Positions 11,060-22,123 of a stretch of 64,000 bases of DNA are shown here, in pieces. How positions within the stretch are numbered: position 1 is the stretch's first letter; the number at the start of each line of letters is the position of its first letter. The DNA is taken from positions 35,113,521-35,177,520 of the forward strand of contig CM046333.1 of the NCBI GenBank assembly GCA_025403435.1. The letters run 5' to 3'. The notes under the pieces were generated by a model. It saw only the letters and a program-made list of their open reading frames with translations, had not been told where the DNA came from and did not search any database. This DNA comes from Artocarpus heterophyllus (taxonomy: Eukaryota > Streptophyta > Magnoliopsida > Rosales > Moraceae). A program made the position numbers and the translations under genes.

Positions 11060-13490
11060 TAATGGATAACCCAGATTTCCAATTTCGCCACAATTTTCAC
11101 AATAGAATTAGTGTTTTTGGAATATTTATGAGAGAATAAAATAAACAAATCTTCTGGGGCAGTCGTGCTTGCCCGCACCACATTGCTGGCAGCAGCCGCG
11201 GACCTGCTGTTGTCCTCTCCTCCTAGCTTCATATAAGCTTTCAGGCCAAACAAATACTGAGCACATGAAAAAAGAAATCAATTAAGAACAAAGAGAAAAT
11301 GGCATCAACAAAGATCAAATTCTCCATGACCCAAATTGATTGCACCCATACCAAAGGTGGACTTTGTTTAGACTCTTTAATGATACGTCCAAGTGATTTT
11401 AAAGAGAGGTTAAAGCACTTTTAGATTGCATTTGACCTTGGCAGAGATAGGATTTTAGAATGTTGTATTTTATAGAGATGTAGTCTATAATCCGGAGGAA
11501 CTGGTATTAAAGTAGTTCTCTGTGGCCCATGTAATTAAATCTTCATGTCTATATGTTTATTCATTTTATTTCCTTTAGTTCTCCAGTTTTCAAGGTTGTG
11601 TGCCTCCTCTTATGGGGTTTTCGAAATAACTGATATTTTTATTAATAATAATAATAATAATATGCTATCTTTCCTTTGTTTTTCTACTTCCTCCTAGGGG
11701 CATTGAAAAGTTATGGGTTTGCGTGGCATCGATGTGTAGAAACAGTTTTTTTCTTTTCTGAATACGGTAAACTAATTGAACTCATTAAATATCCATGTTA
11801 TCTATTGTATGTTATATTCCATAAAAAAATGTTAATACCAATATTATATTTAACAAAAAAAGTAAAAATAACATATTTAATATAATATTTTCTTTTTTTT
11901 TCTCTAATATATATTGCTAGTTCAGTTATTATATACATTTTTTCATCATAAATCTTTAGGTTGAATCTTGTTAAAAGCACATATCACAATCCAAAATCCT
12001 AGAGTGAAATGACTAAAAAATTGAGCATTATGAATCAACTAAATATTATAGTTTACTATATATGAAGTAATTTACTACAGAAGAAAGTTACAAAATAAAA
12101 TATTATAATTTAAAATCAAGTAAAAACCAGTAGAACAAAATGTAGTAGGAGGAAAAAAAAAATTGAATGTGTGAGTTTTCACCACTTTAAGAATTGAATG
12201 TGTATGGAGGTTCTCAAATTGTATTTGAATTCATCAACATTAACCAAGAAAAGACGTTAGTTTGAACAAGAATGGTACCTTAGTGTAAAAAAAAAAAACA
12301 CCACTCACACTAAAAGCATTCTGCCCTCCCATTACCTTATTGACCTAAAGGATCATACATTTGCCTCTTTCTTAAATATGAACCCTTGTAGTCATTAAAA
12401 AATCAATATAAACACTTATATGAATATATATATATATATATATATCTGAGAGTGTTACATATATATATATATCTGAGAGTGTTACATATATATATATGCA
12501 TTTATAAGCATATACATGTATACATACCCAGAAAGGCATATATATCTTCAATATTTCTTCACATTTTGATGAGAATTTGGATCTCATATTGCAGCCACGT
12601 GGAGGAAGGGGATAAAGGTGTTTGACATAGTTATACATGTATTTTGGTTTGTTACTCATCTATATATGAGAGAGATTAAAAAAAATTGGTGTATAACTAA
12701 TAATAAAACTTATCTTCTAGATGATAATGTCATTATAAGGGGTGTTATATATATTGTTGACGACACAAGTTAGATAAAGGTCATTCTAATTAGGCCATAC
12801 AATTTATTGAAAGGAAGTAAAGGGTGACCAATTCAGTTAGGTTGCAACCTACCACAATAAATGGGGTTTGGAAAATTTTGGAGGGCTGATATCTTACACA
12901 CAATAAGTTTCGTCATCATTTGCAAAATATTTTGCAGTTTTTGGGGCCAGACATTAAATAATTACAGAGGTCATTGTAGCTTTATCATGAGTTGTTAAAT
13001 GTTGTATTTGCACTATATATATGATATATGATCTGTCAAGAACATGCCCTCCATTTGCTTTTTGGCATGAAAACCTTGATGAGCATGCAAGTGTACAACG
13101 TGCAATTTCTCTTGTACTTAGTTTTCATATTTAAGATAGGGTTTAAAATTAGTAATTCTTTCTTATATTGTCTTTGAATCGCAGCAAAAAAAAAAAGAAA
13201 AGAAAAAACACCACTTACACTAAAAGCAGAGAGTATCTATATGTAATAGGGAAGAGTAATGATCAAAACAGATGAAAATTTGAAATCAAGCAGCTGAAAT
13301 AGAAAGAAAATAAAAATTAATTACAGAATACAGTGAAATTGAGAAATCACTCAATCGCACAAGCAAACAAATTTAATTTCGAGTCAAAATATAAGGAACA
13401 CGAAATCAAACAGTTGAAATGGAAAGAAAATTCAAAATTCTAACTATTGAAGCTAGAGAAATTGAAGCTTACACGATCACTTGGAAGGAG
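11060..13490. other. AT-rich non-coding stretch with microsatellites
   Basis: No gene is supported. A minus-strand open segment (11253-11059) has no recognisable family. An (AT)n tract with a duplicated TATCTGAGAGTGTTACATA unit lies at 12420-12497. AATAAT repeats lie at about 11640-11660. Confidence 0.5.
12420..12497. repeat. (TA)n microsatellite with duplicated CTGAGAGTGTTACA unit
   Basis: TA-dinucleotide runs alternate with two identical CTGAGAGTGTTACA inserts, giving a compound tandem repeat. Confidence 0.8.
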
Positions 13491-14480
13491 CTCCTCCTCG
13501 TCGTCAACTAGCTAGAGGTTCTGCTCTTCGGCTGTGATCGACAATGGAGAATTAGGTTTCTGATGAACAGCAAAAAAGCAAAATCGAAATGAAGAGAAGG
13601 AATTTTGAGATCCAAGAGGCTTACCTTGAGGGAGATCCGTGCCGGAGATTGACGACGGAGATGGAGTAGCTCGACGTCCGAGATGGAGGAGTTGGTCGGC
13701 GATATAAGAGATCTCCAACATAAGAGCCAAATGACCTGATACTTTCGCCAAACCCACTCTCAAGCCAAACTTTTCCAAATTTTTCTATTTAAAAAAAAAA
13801 AAAAAAAAGCCTCGCTTTCCTACTCTTTACCTCCAGCTTTCTGAGCAACCAAACAGACGCCTCAGATCAGATGGAAAAACCAGAGCAAACGAAAGGAGAA
13901 TGGCCGCGTCCGTACCTCAATGACCGAGCGAGCGAGCGACAACCAAAAAAAAAAACGACGGTCTCCCTCTTGGCCTAGGCAAAGCCAAACAAAACAATGC
14001 GGAAACCAGGAGGGGCTATTCCGCCATCCTTGATCTGCGAAGCGCCGAAGAATCTAGAAACTTCTTCGTTCTTCTTCTTCTTCGTCGTCGTCGTTGTCTG
14101 GTTTTTGGTCTTCGTCTTTTGGTGGCCTCCTTGGAGTTTCGTAAAAGCTTTTCGTAAGGGAGAAAGGAAAAGACAGAGAGAGAGAGTGAAAGAGAGAGAA
14201 AGAGAAGAGAGAGAAAAGACGAAGAAAATGGGGAATTTGAAAGCCAGCGGTTTGGAGGGTGGTGAGGAAGTGGCGTCCAGCGACTTATTATATACCGTCC
14301 ACCTGGCGATCCCGCCTCTCCTTTTTCAAAGTTCCGAATTCTCAAGTCCTCTTCTCTCTTATTTACGTCATTGCCCACCCTCATTTTGCTCCTTCTTCTT
14401 TTTTTAATTTTTTTTGTTTTTAATGGGACCCACGGATTCTTTGGAGAATTCTTGAGGGGAAGAAACAAGAGAAGAAATTA
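13491..14480 (-). promoter_or_regulatory. Possible 5' leader exons and promoter of a minus-strand transcription unit
   Basis: This stretch is richer in GC and GA/CT tracts than its neighbours. On the minus strand there is a good donor (CCCTCAAG then GTAAGCC, near 13625) and a plausible acceptor (TCGATCACAG, near 13538), so it could be the spliced leader of the transposase-like gene to its left. The open frame 13778-13512 begins at TTG, not ATG, so I do not call a protein. Splice signals were judged by eye only. Confidence 0.3.
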
Positions 14481-14734
14481 CTACAGGGTAGGTTTCACTT
14501 TGGATTTTTTGAGACTTTGTTTGGAATTTGAATTTACGCAGCTCTTTGAAGTAGGTATCCTTTTAAAATTAAAATTGCATTAAAATACATTTTTCAGGGA
14601 AAAAAATTACATTAAAATTAAAAAAAAAGGGAGAGAGAAAAAAATGAAGACAAACATAGTCTAATTTCAAACCTGACTTTTTTATCCTTTTTTCTGTTAG
14701 AAGAATAAGTTAATTACGACATAAAAATAGAAAC

Positions 14735-15366
14735 ATAACAAACTATAAAGACGACGTATATTTGGCATTAATTGTTAAATATTTTCACAACATACAATAC
14801 AATGTCGTGTAAAACAACAAAGACGGCATACGTTTGGTGTCATCGTTAAATAATTTCACGACATACGATGCAATATCGTTAAAAAAATTATTTTAACGAC
14901 ACTAAGCTATTATTGTTAAAAGGCTTTCACGCATACGATACAATGTTGTATAAAACGAACAAAGATGACATACGTTTGGTGTCACTGTTAAATAATTTCA
15001 CATCATACGATGCAATATTGTTAAAAAAATTATATTAACGACACTAAGCTATTGTCGTTAAAAGGCTTCAACGACATACAATACAATGTCGTATAAAAAC
15101 AACAAAGACAACATACGTTTGGTGTCGTTGTTAAATAATTTCCCAACATACGATGCAATGTCGTTAAAAAATTATTTTAACAACACTAAATTATTGTCGT
15201 TAAAAGGAGAGCATTAGTATGACATCTTTTTGAATATCGTTAATTATTGTTTCAAATATTATTAACGATATTGTTGTTGAAGATGTTATTATATGTACTT
15301 TTCAACTACATTTAAAAACTACATGTCGTAAATAATATGTCGTTAAATGTAGTTTTTCTTGTAGTG
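14735..15366. mobile_element. CACTA element terminus with ~143 bp subterminal tandem repeats
   Basis: Three units of ~143 bp (starting near 14815, 14958 and 15100), preceded by a partial unit, each carry AACAAAGA(C/T)GGCATACG, ACGACATACGATGCAAT and TTAACGACACTAAGC. The block ends with TTTTTCTTGTAGTG at 15353-15366, the reverse complement of the CACTACAAGAAAAA terminus typical of plant CACTA transposons. The following TAC may be the 3-bp target duplication. The opposite end was not identified. It could be near 6322, which would enclose the transposase relic. Confidence 0.65.
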
Positions 15367-16642
15367 TACAGATCATATTCGAAATAAGATTCCGAAAATC
15401 TAATAAAATTCTATATACACAAATATGTATATATATTGTTGTTATCTGGCCCCATCATCATCATCATCATCATCATATAATTTTTTTGAAAATAAAAATT
15501 ACTGAAAACGAAGGAGGTCTAATTAATAGAAAGGCTGGAAAAAAAAAAAAAAGGTGACAACGGCAACAAAGACGGTTATATACAACAATATTGGTAAGTG
15601 CCAATTGCAAGGCAGACGTTGGACAAAGAGAAAGAGTGTAGTCGTTAATTTCAGAATAAAATGGCACGATGTTGCAAAAATATCACACCAACGACGACAA
15701 TTTCATCGCCTAAAGCTTATTTCTTGCTGGAATCTTCTTTTTATTTATGGATGAGTCACATCTAAAATTATAAAATCAACAATGTTATATCGTTCCTATA
15801 AGGTTTTAGTGAAATTACAGACAACTTTAAAAAATAACTATAATAAATTGAAAAGAGATGCAGCAACATAAGTGGCAACATGTGTCATCGCTACGAGGTG
15901 ACTTGTAACAACGACTTTGTAACGTTCTTAAAAAGCCAATTTGTTGTAATATGTGCAAGGATACTTTGTAGAAATTATTGAAGAGGGATTTTAATTGTGC
16001 AACATTTATAAGATCAATGATTTAAGTGTATGTGAGTAACAAGTGAAAAAGAAAAAATAAAATAAAATCTTTGTTGAATTAGAAAGAATGTGCCTATCTT
16101 ACATGTTGTAGAAAAATGGTTTGTCACAAATCATTTTCTCTTGATAAAACGAAAGGGACAAGCACCATTTATCATTCTTTTTTCAGGGATAGTATTTTTA
16201 CCCATGTGTATGGTATTTGTAGGTGCCTATCCTGAATAAGGCGGAAATAAGGATACTGTATAACGATGGAGGTGGATATGGGGTTAAAATTAATCCTTGA
16301 GTCACAGAGGGAAGGAGGGGAAAGGGTGGGAGAAGCCTCCTCGCCTCTACTCCTAACCCGATTATATGTTCTTTTATTTTTATTTATTTTTTACATGTAT
16401 ATATATATATATATATTTATGTTTGTACATACATATTTATACATGTATTTGTGTATATATTTATACATATAAAGATAATATATTAAATTATAAGAAAAAG
16501 AAAAAATAGAAACTGACTTTGGAAAGAATGATCAAGTAATAGAGTTAAGCTGTGAAAGGAAGGTAAAAAATAATGAACTTAATATTTTTATTGTTTTGGT
16601 TTATTTTACATAGTTTTTAGATTGATGAGTTTAGATTTTATT
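15367..16642. other. Intergenic stretch, nothing recognised
   Basis: Contains a (CAT)n-type microsatellite at about 15450-15476 and AT-rich sequence, with a TA/TG repeat near 16395-16450. No gene or element ends were recognised. Confidence 0.5.
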
Positions 16643-18802
16643 CATTACTAAAGTTTGTTTGTTTCACGACGGTTTAAATCGTCGTGAAAAACTTACACAA
16701 AAGTTAAAAAGCTATTATGCAATTGTCTGTTATGGTATAGAAATGAAGCTTGCACGGCAGTTTTTTACTATCGTGTAAGGTAGTTTAAGCCCAAGTTTGG
16801 CGTGATTGGAGCTCATCTTATACGACATTTTTTAACAGAAACCGTTGTGTAAGCTATAATTTTCCACGATGGTTTTTACCCAAAAAAATCGTAAAAAATT
16901 GGTCAAAAAAAAAAAAAAAAAAAAAAGACACCAAATTTTTAATTTCCCACAGGATGACCAATCCCGTTTCTTATCCATTAATCTAAGGCCCTATTTACAA
17001 AATCATATATTTATATTTACTACCCAAAAACACATAAACCTATTTAAATAGTTTACTCACTCAATTTTAACTTGAAGTAAATCATCACCGGTGTAAAATT
17101 AATTTCTTGCAATCTCGACCATACTATTATTCGTAAAAAATATATCCCGCATATAATGTAAAACAAAATAACCACATTTAATGTTACTGAGTTGTCTTTG
17201 ACACTTATAGGATTTATAAACCAATTTACCGCCCTGTCGATGTGTTATACCATCTTCTTTTGCAATTTTCCAATCACTGAGGGCTCTAAAGATTTGTCAA
17301 AAAAATGATATAAAATATATTTTTAATCTTAATTTACAATAAAAAAACTGCACTTACCAACTAGTAACTTTCATAAAATCTTGGCGCGATCTATTTCCAA
17401 GGGGTAAAAAACTTAGCCCTCCAATGATCCAACAAGTGCTAACATCCAATGTTCCACAATATTGTATGGTGTTAAGAATGCTTTTCTTCTCGGTGCTTGG
17501 TCTAAAAAGACTAAAAGAGCTGTGACATGCTCTCTAACATCATCTTCATCTCTACCCATTACAACATTTGAGATAACAGTTGGAGATGTGAAGCCAAATC
17601 AATTAGATCTGTTTCCATGTTCAAATTGTTCCACCAAACGACTATAATAAAATCAATGCACAAGCTAATTTTCAATAACAATATAAGCCCACTTGATTTA
17701 AAAGAGTAAGAAATAATGATTGATCTGTTACCTAAGGTATACCATTATACAACTAACTATAATTTTGTCAAATATGAGCACATAATAAACATCTTTGTAT
17801 GTCAGATAGATAGGCATGTCATCTCCAGTGATTGATCTCCATATCAAGTACTGAATCGTCGATCCATAAATCCACAAACTAATCATATTAATTGATCTAC
17901 AATTTATTTATATATATCAATAAATTTCAATATAAATTATTATACTCATAAATTCATAAAATAACATAAAATCCAATTAATAATATAGAAAAATATGATT
18001 TAACTACAAACTTATAAAGGGTAGCGACGGGGTAAGGTGATGATGGGATGGGGTGGAAACGGATAGGGGTTTTTGGATGTTCGGCTATTTTTTTCGAGGG
18101 ACTTTTTGTGTTCTGCATTTGTTGTATTCGTGCTGGAGGGAGGATTATAACATTGCTTTACACGATGGTTTCCTGAAGAAAAAAAAAAACCTGTCGTGTA
18201 AGCTAGTCACAAATCACTAAGGCTCACACGACGGTTTTCTAAAGAAACCGTCATGTAAGATACAAAAATGAGCTGTTTCATTCAAAGCAAGCTTACACAC
18301 ACTTTCCAACAATAAGATGTTATTTACTAACATTAAAATTTAAAAATATGTTATTTGATACAATTTCCCTTATTGTTATTATATTACTATAATTAAATAT
18401 TAATATTAGTATAAACATTAATGATATCATGGTAACATTAATATTATACTATTATATATTTCTATTATTATTGTTAATACTATTTGTATTGAATTATAAT
18501 TTTATATTAATATGATATTTAAATTATATTATACAATAATATTAATACTATTATTTAACAATGGTGTATTTGTTTATACGACAGTTTCTTACAAAAACTA
18601 TCATATAAACTAGCCACGATAGTTTTTAACTAGAACCGCCGTATAAAGTCCAATTTCATTAAAAAAATCATTGTGAAAACAGGAGTTTTTATGACGATTT
18701 TTGTATTTTTTGTTGACCTCCATATTTTTTTACCTATTTAATACGACGGTTTTTAAAAACGTTGTAAAACAAACGTCATGTAATAAACAATTTCTACTAG
18801 TG
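16643..18802. mobile_element. Complete short CACTA element with ATT target duplication
   Basis: The right end reads TTTCTACTAGTG, so its inverted start is CACTAGTAGAAATTGTTTAT. The left end reads CATTACTAAAGTTTGTTTGT and aligns to it over roughly 30 bases with several mismatches. Both flanks are ATT (16640-16642 and 18803-18805), matching the 3-bp duplication of CACTA elements. Inside each end are hairpin-forming repeats of the form CACGACGGTTT...AAACCGTCGTG. The only coding trace inside is an Ulp1-like protease relic. No transposase was seen, so it is non-autonomous. Confidence 0.75.
17070..17900 (-). pseudogene. Ulp1/SENP-like C48 cysteine protease relic inside a CACTA element
   Basis: Read on the minus strand, pieces in changing frames give PYNIVEHWMLALV (about 17475-17437), with the His-Trp of the C48 catalytic domain, and then KCQRQLSNIKCGYFVLHYMR (about 17212-17153), with the catalytic Cys context CGYFV. 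A further piece, IYGSTIQYLIWRSI (near 17875-17834), precedes them and looks like the N-terminal part of the same domain. A stop follows the His segment, so it is broken or needs introns. Ulp1-type domains process SUMO precursors and conjugates in host cells and are often carried by plant transposons. No SUMO-protease activity is expected from this copy. Confidence 0.6.
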
Positions 18803-19185
18803 ATTTATGATTTGTTTTTATAAGACATAAGTGATTATGTAGCTAAATTTTACAACTAACATAGTATAACTCGCTTCGAGTTTGCCAATGTTACAGCACA
18901 ACAAAAACTCTTAATGGGTAAATAGATAAGGTATCGATAAGGATTCACCAAACCTGACCCTGCCCTATATGAGGGCCAAAAGAGTAGTAGAATATAGGGG
19001 TGTGAAAAGCATCACCATCCCTGTTCCGTCCCGTAACCATCCTTGCTCTTTTTATATATGTGTGTATTATTCATTAAATCTATCCATATATAAAGTTGTT
19101 TTTCTTAGGCGAAAAAGTTGTTGTACTTATACATCCGATCAATAGTGGATTAGTGAGCATTGACAAATCTGAGATGACTAACCGT

Positions 19186-19305
19186 GGGCCCGTTTGGTTC
19201 GAGTATTTGAATAGAGTATTTAAATGAAGATTTAAATTTTTGTGAGAGAAAATACTGTAGCAAAATGATTCGAACCGTGATTCGAATATCGAAACAAACG
19301 GGCCC
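19186..19305. mobile_element. 120-bp MITE with GGGCCCGTTTGG terminal inverted repeats
   Basis: The element starts GGGCCCGTTTGGTTCGA and ends TCGAAACAAACGGGCCC, an inverted repeat of 17 bases with one mismatch. A second inner inverted pair (TTCGAGTATT against AATATCGAA) makes the whole unit a long hairpin. No clear target duplication was seen. GGGCCCGTTTGG-type ends occur in plant MITEs, but I cannot assign the superfamily. Confidence 0.65.
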
Positions 19306-19866
19306 GTTATATATGATTAATTACTTGCCACTTTTAATTCTTTTTAATTTTTCATTTTATTTTTAAAACTACAATGTGTCTTTGAATTTAAGAGGATTAT
19401 TGAAATTTTATCCATAGTACACTTCATAAATACTAAAAAATTGAAACAACATATTATCCTTCAACGGTTGAGGAAAAAACATTTTATAGATTTAAAAAAA
19501 CATAAAAAATGACCCTTAAGCAAAACATCGAATCTTAAAAAAGATATCAAGTTTTATGTTTTTTAAATACTATAAATTTTTTCAAGAAAAAAAAAAATTT
19601 TCAAAAACAAAGTAGTAGCTCAAGGTATTTTTATTTTTTTCATTTTTGTTTATAAAATATGCTAGGAATAAGATCTAAGTTTTTCAAATTTAACACGATA
19701 TATTTAAGTTTCTAAAAATAAAATAATTAAAATTAATTAAGTCTGTTTGTCGCCTAATCCCGGCACTCGTAATTATTATTATCTTTTAGAAATTAGTGCA
19801 GAACTTTTCAAAGTTCGTCTCATGGGTGTAATATTCATTGGCTTGCTCAACGGTGTGGAATCGGGC

Positions 19867-20060
19867 ACGTAAAGAACCCAACAACTTCTCGCCGACCAGT
19901 CAACAAAGTTGCTTGTTTAAGGATAACGGATAAAGAACGTAAAGAACCCAACAACTTCTCAAAGTTGCTTATTCAAGGATAACGGATAAATAACGTAAAG
20001 AACCCAGCAACCCCTTGCCTCCCAGTCAACAAAGTTGCTTATTTAAGGATACCGGATAAA
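19867..20060. repeat. Tandem repeat, about 70 bp unit, three copies
   Basis: Each unit starts ACGTAAAGAACCCA(A/G)CAAC and ends AAGGATA(A/C)CGGATAAA. The middle copy lacks an internal segment of about 16 bases. No coding sense is seen. Confidence 0.85.
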
Positions 20061-20940
20061 GATAATAACAGAAAGATAACTTTATTCAACTAAAACAAGC
20101 ATTACAACTATATATTTTAGAAAAGATATTAAAATTAAAATACAAATGATATCTAATAATCATATTTACAATCATTAATATATATTTATATAGAAAGGAG
20201 AATAAGGTTGCACTTTTTTGTTCTTCGACATCAATCTAATGGTTCTCATTACTCAAATTTTCTTTAACTCCAATCATAATGGTCAAGATTTATCCATATG
20301 GTTTTTGTGAGAGAACACACCCCATACTTTAATCTCAGGAAACCCTCCTATTTTATGTTTTGTACTTCAAGCAGAAGTACAAATATCAATAAAAACAATA
20401 CACTTCTTATCAAGCTTAAATAAAGATTCAAGATGAAAGCTAGCTTGTACAAATACTTTTACAGCAAATGTGTTAAACAAATGAAGGAGAAATTAACTAG
20501 CTACTTAAAAAAATAAAAAGACTTATTGCTCGCTTGTTTTCTTTTTAAAAAATTGTATTTTTAAATTGTCCATTAATATATTATTTTCTAAACTCAATTT
20601 TTAATAAAATTTTGAAAATAATTTTTTAATATGTTAACCATCTCACTTTTAATTTGTTTTTGGTATTTAATATTATAAAAGATTCTTTTATTCTTAATTA
20701 AAAATTATTAAAAAAACTAAAGTACTAAATGCAGTAGGCACAATCCAAACTAGTAATATATAAAAAGGAGAATAGAATTAAATAAGTTTTATACTTCAAC
20801 CTTGGCTTACATTAATCAATTCCCGTTCTACTTTAAATGTAATGGTGATGATTTTTTTCATATGGCTCATGTAAGCTCTCACACCTCATGCCTCCATTTT
20901 TACTTCAACCTATTTGCATATGCTTTTTGTTTTTTATTAT

Positions 20941-22123
20941 ACTAGTTGAAAAATACGCGCGGAGCACGTGTATATTCATCATGTTAACAAAAAATAAAAA
21001 AATTCAAAAGGAAAAACAAAAAAATATGAAAAAAGAATAAGACTATGAAATAAACAAATATGCATAGAAAAAGACAAAAATGACAAAAATAAGAGAACAG
21101 AGAAAGAAGGAAAAGTTAAAAATAATAATAATAAAGATAAAAAACCTGAGAAATAAAAAAAAAGTGCGAGAAAGAGAATCCTAAGAAAATCCGTTTAGGA
21201 GTAGAGAGATGTAAACATAATTTTAAAAGATCTCCCAAACATAAATAAAGAGGGGAAAAAATAAAAAGTCTTCTGATCTCCATTTTACCATTAGAAAAGA
21301 ACTATGCATCATGCTCATCCAAAAAGAAAAAAAGTTCATAGACGGGGATACAATAAGAAAGTTTTCAATTGGATCATTTCAAAAGAAAACAAATGCTGAC
21401 CTCATCCACTGCAAGAAGAAACCAGTAAAAAAACTTGGAAAGAAACCGCTTTAAACAGGAGAACAAGAAACAACGAAACATTCCTTAAAAATGCATTCTC
21501 TCTTAGAGTACATGTAAGATATTGTAAAGATTTTGTTACTTCAACTATTTTCACTTACTTTTTTGTTTTATCATAATTTTATATAAGAAAAACCTTTTCA
21601 TATCTCTTAGCCACTACATACAAGAAGTGCTTAACTTCATCTTATTTATTTATTTTTCTTTATACAATAGAGAATATGGCCCTTTCTTAAAGGTAAAAAT
21701 AGATATAATTATTATTTTTCAATCATAAAACTAATAGTATTTAAATAATATTTGTAGGTATGAGGTATATAAAATATATGTATAATTAAATCACTTGTTA
21801 AGATTTAATGGTTATTGATTCTTTTTTAACATTTTGATAATCATACAATTTATTTTAGAAAAAAGTTATAATACGTTTGCTTAATTTAAAAAACTATAGA
21901 TTGGTTATATTTTACCATGTTTACGCATCTATAGGATATGAAAATTATATACATGTTTATGTTTATGCTTATATTTTTATAGAGGAAAAAATAGAAAAGG
22001 AAATAATTATTTCTACCGAAACATTATTAATAATTATGCTTTATAATTTTATGTGAAATGTAAAATAATAATAATAAAAAGTTATTAACGGGGACATGCC
22101 TGAGGCGCGTCTTTCATGCTAGT
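20941..22123. mobile_element. Element bounded by two outward-facing Helitron-like 3' ends
   Basis: The right end reads GACATGCCTGAGGCGCGTC, an imperfect 8-bp-stem hairpin, then TTTCATG and CTAG followed by T. That is the arrangement of a Helitron 3' terminus. The left end, reverse-complemented, reads ACACGTGCTCCGCGCGTAT, then TTTTCAA and CTAGT, the same arrangement facing the other way. The interior (~1.1 kb) is AT-rich with no helicase. This may be two Helitron relics, or one element with inverted ends. Confidence 0.45.

Larger units (their letters stand above)
18803..20940. other. Intergenic stretch with a MITE and a tandem repeat
   Basis: No gene is supported. It contains the small inverted-repeat element at 19186-19305 and a ~70 bp tandem repeat at 19867-20060. 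The rest is AT-rich and featureless. Confidence 0.5.

Noticed and set aside
12372..12659. 95-codon minus-strand frame
   Set aside because: Made largely by the TA microsatellite (tyrosine/isoleucine runs).
13512..13778. 88-codon minus-strand frame with a good splice donor
   Set aside because: Starts at TTG and has no recognisable domain. Kept only as a possible leader exon.
14016..14468. 150-codon minus-strand open frame and an overlapping plus-strand frame (13997-14407)
   Set aside because: Low-complexity arginine/serine-rich sequence from GA/CT tracts. The two strands mirror each other, with no family features.
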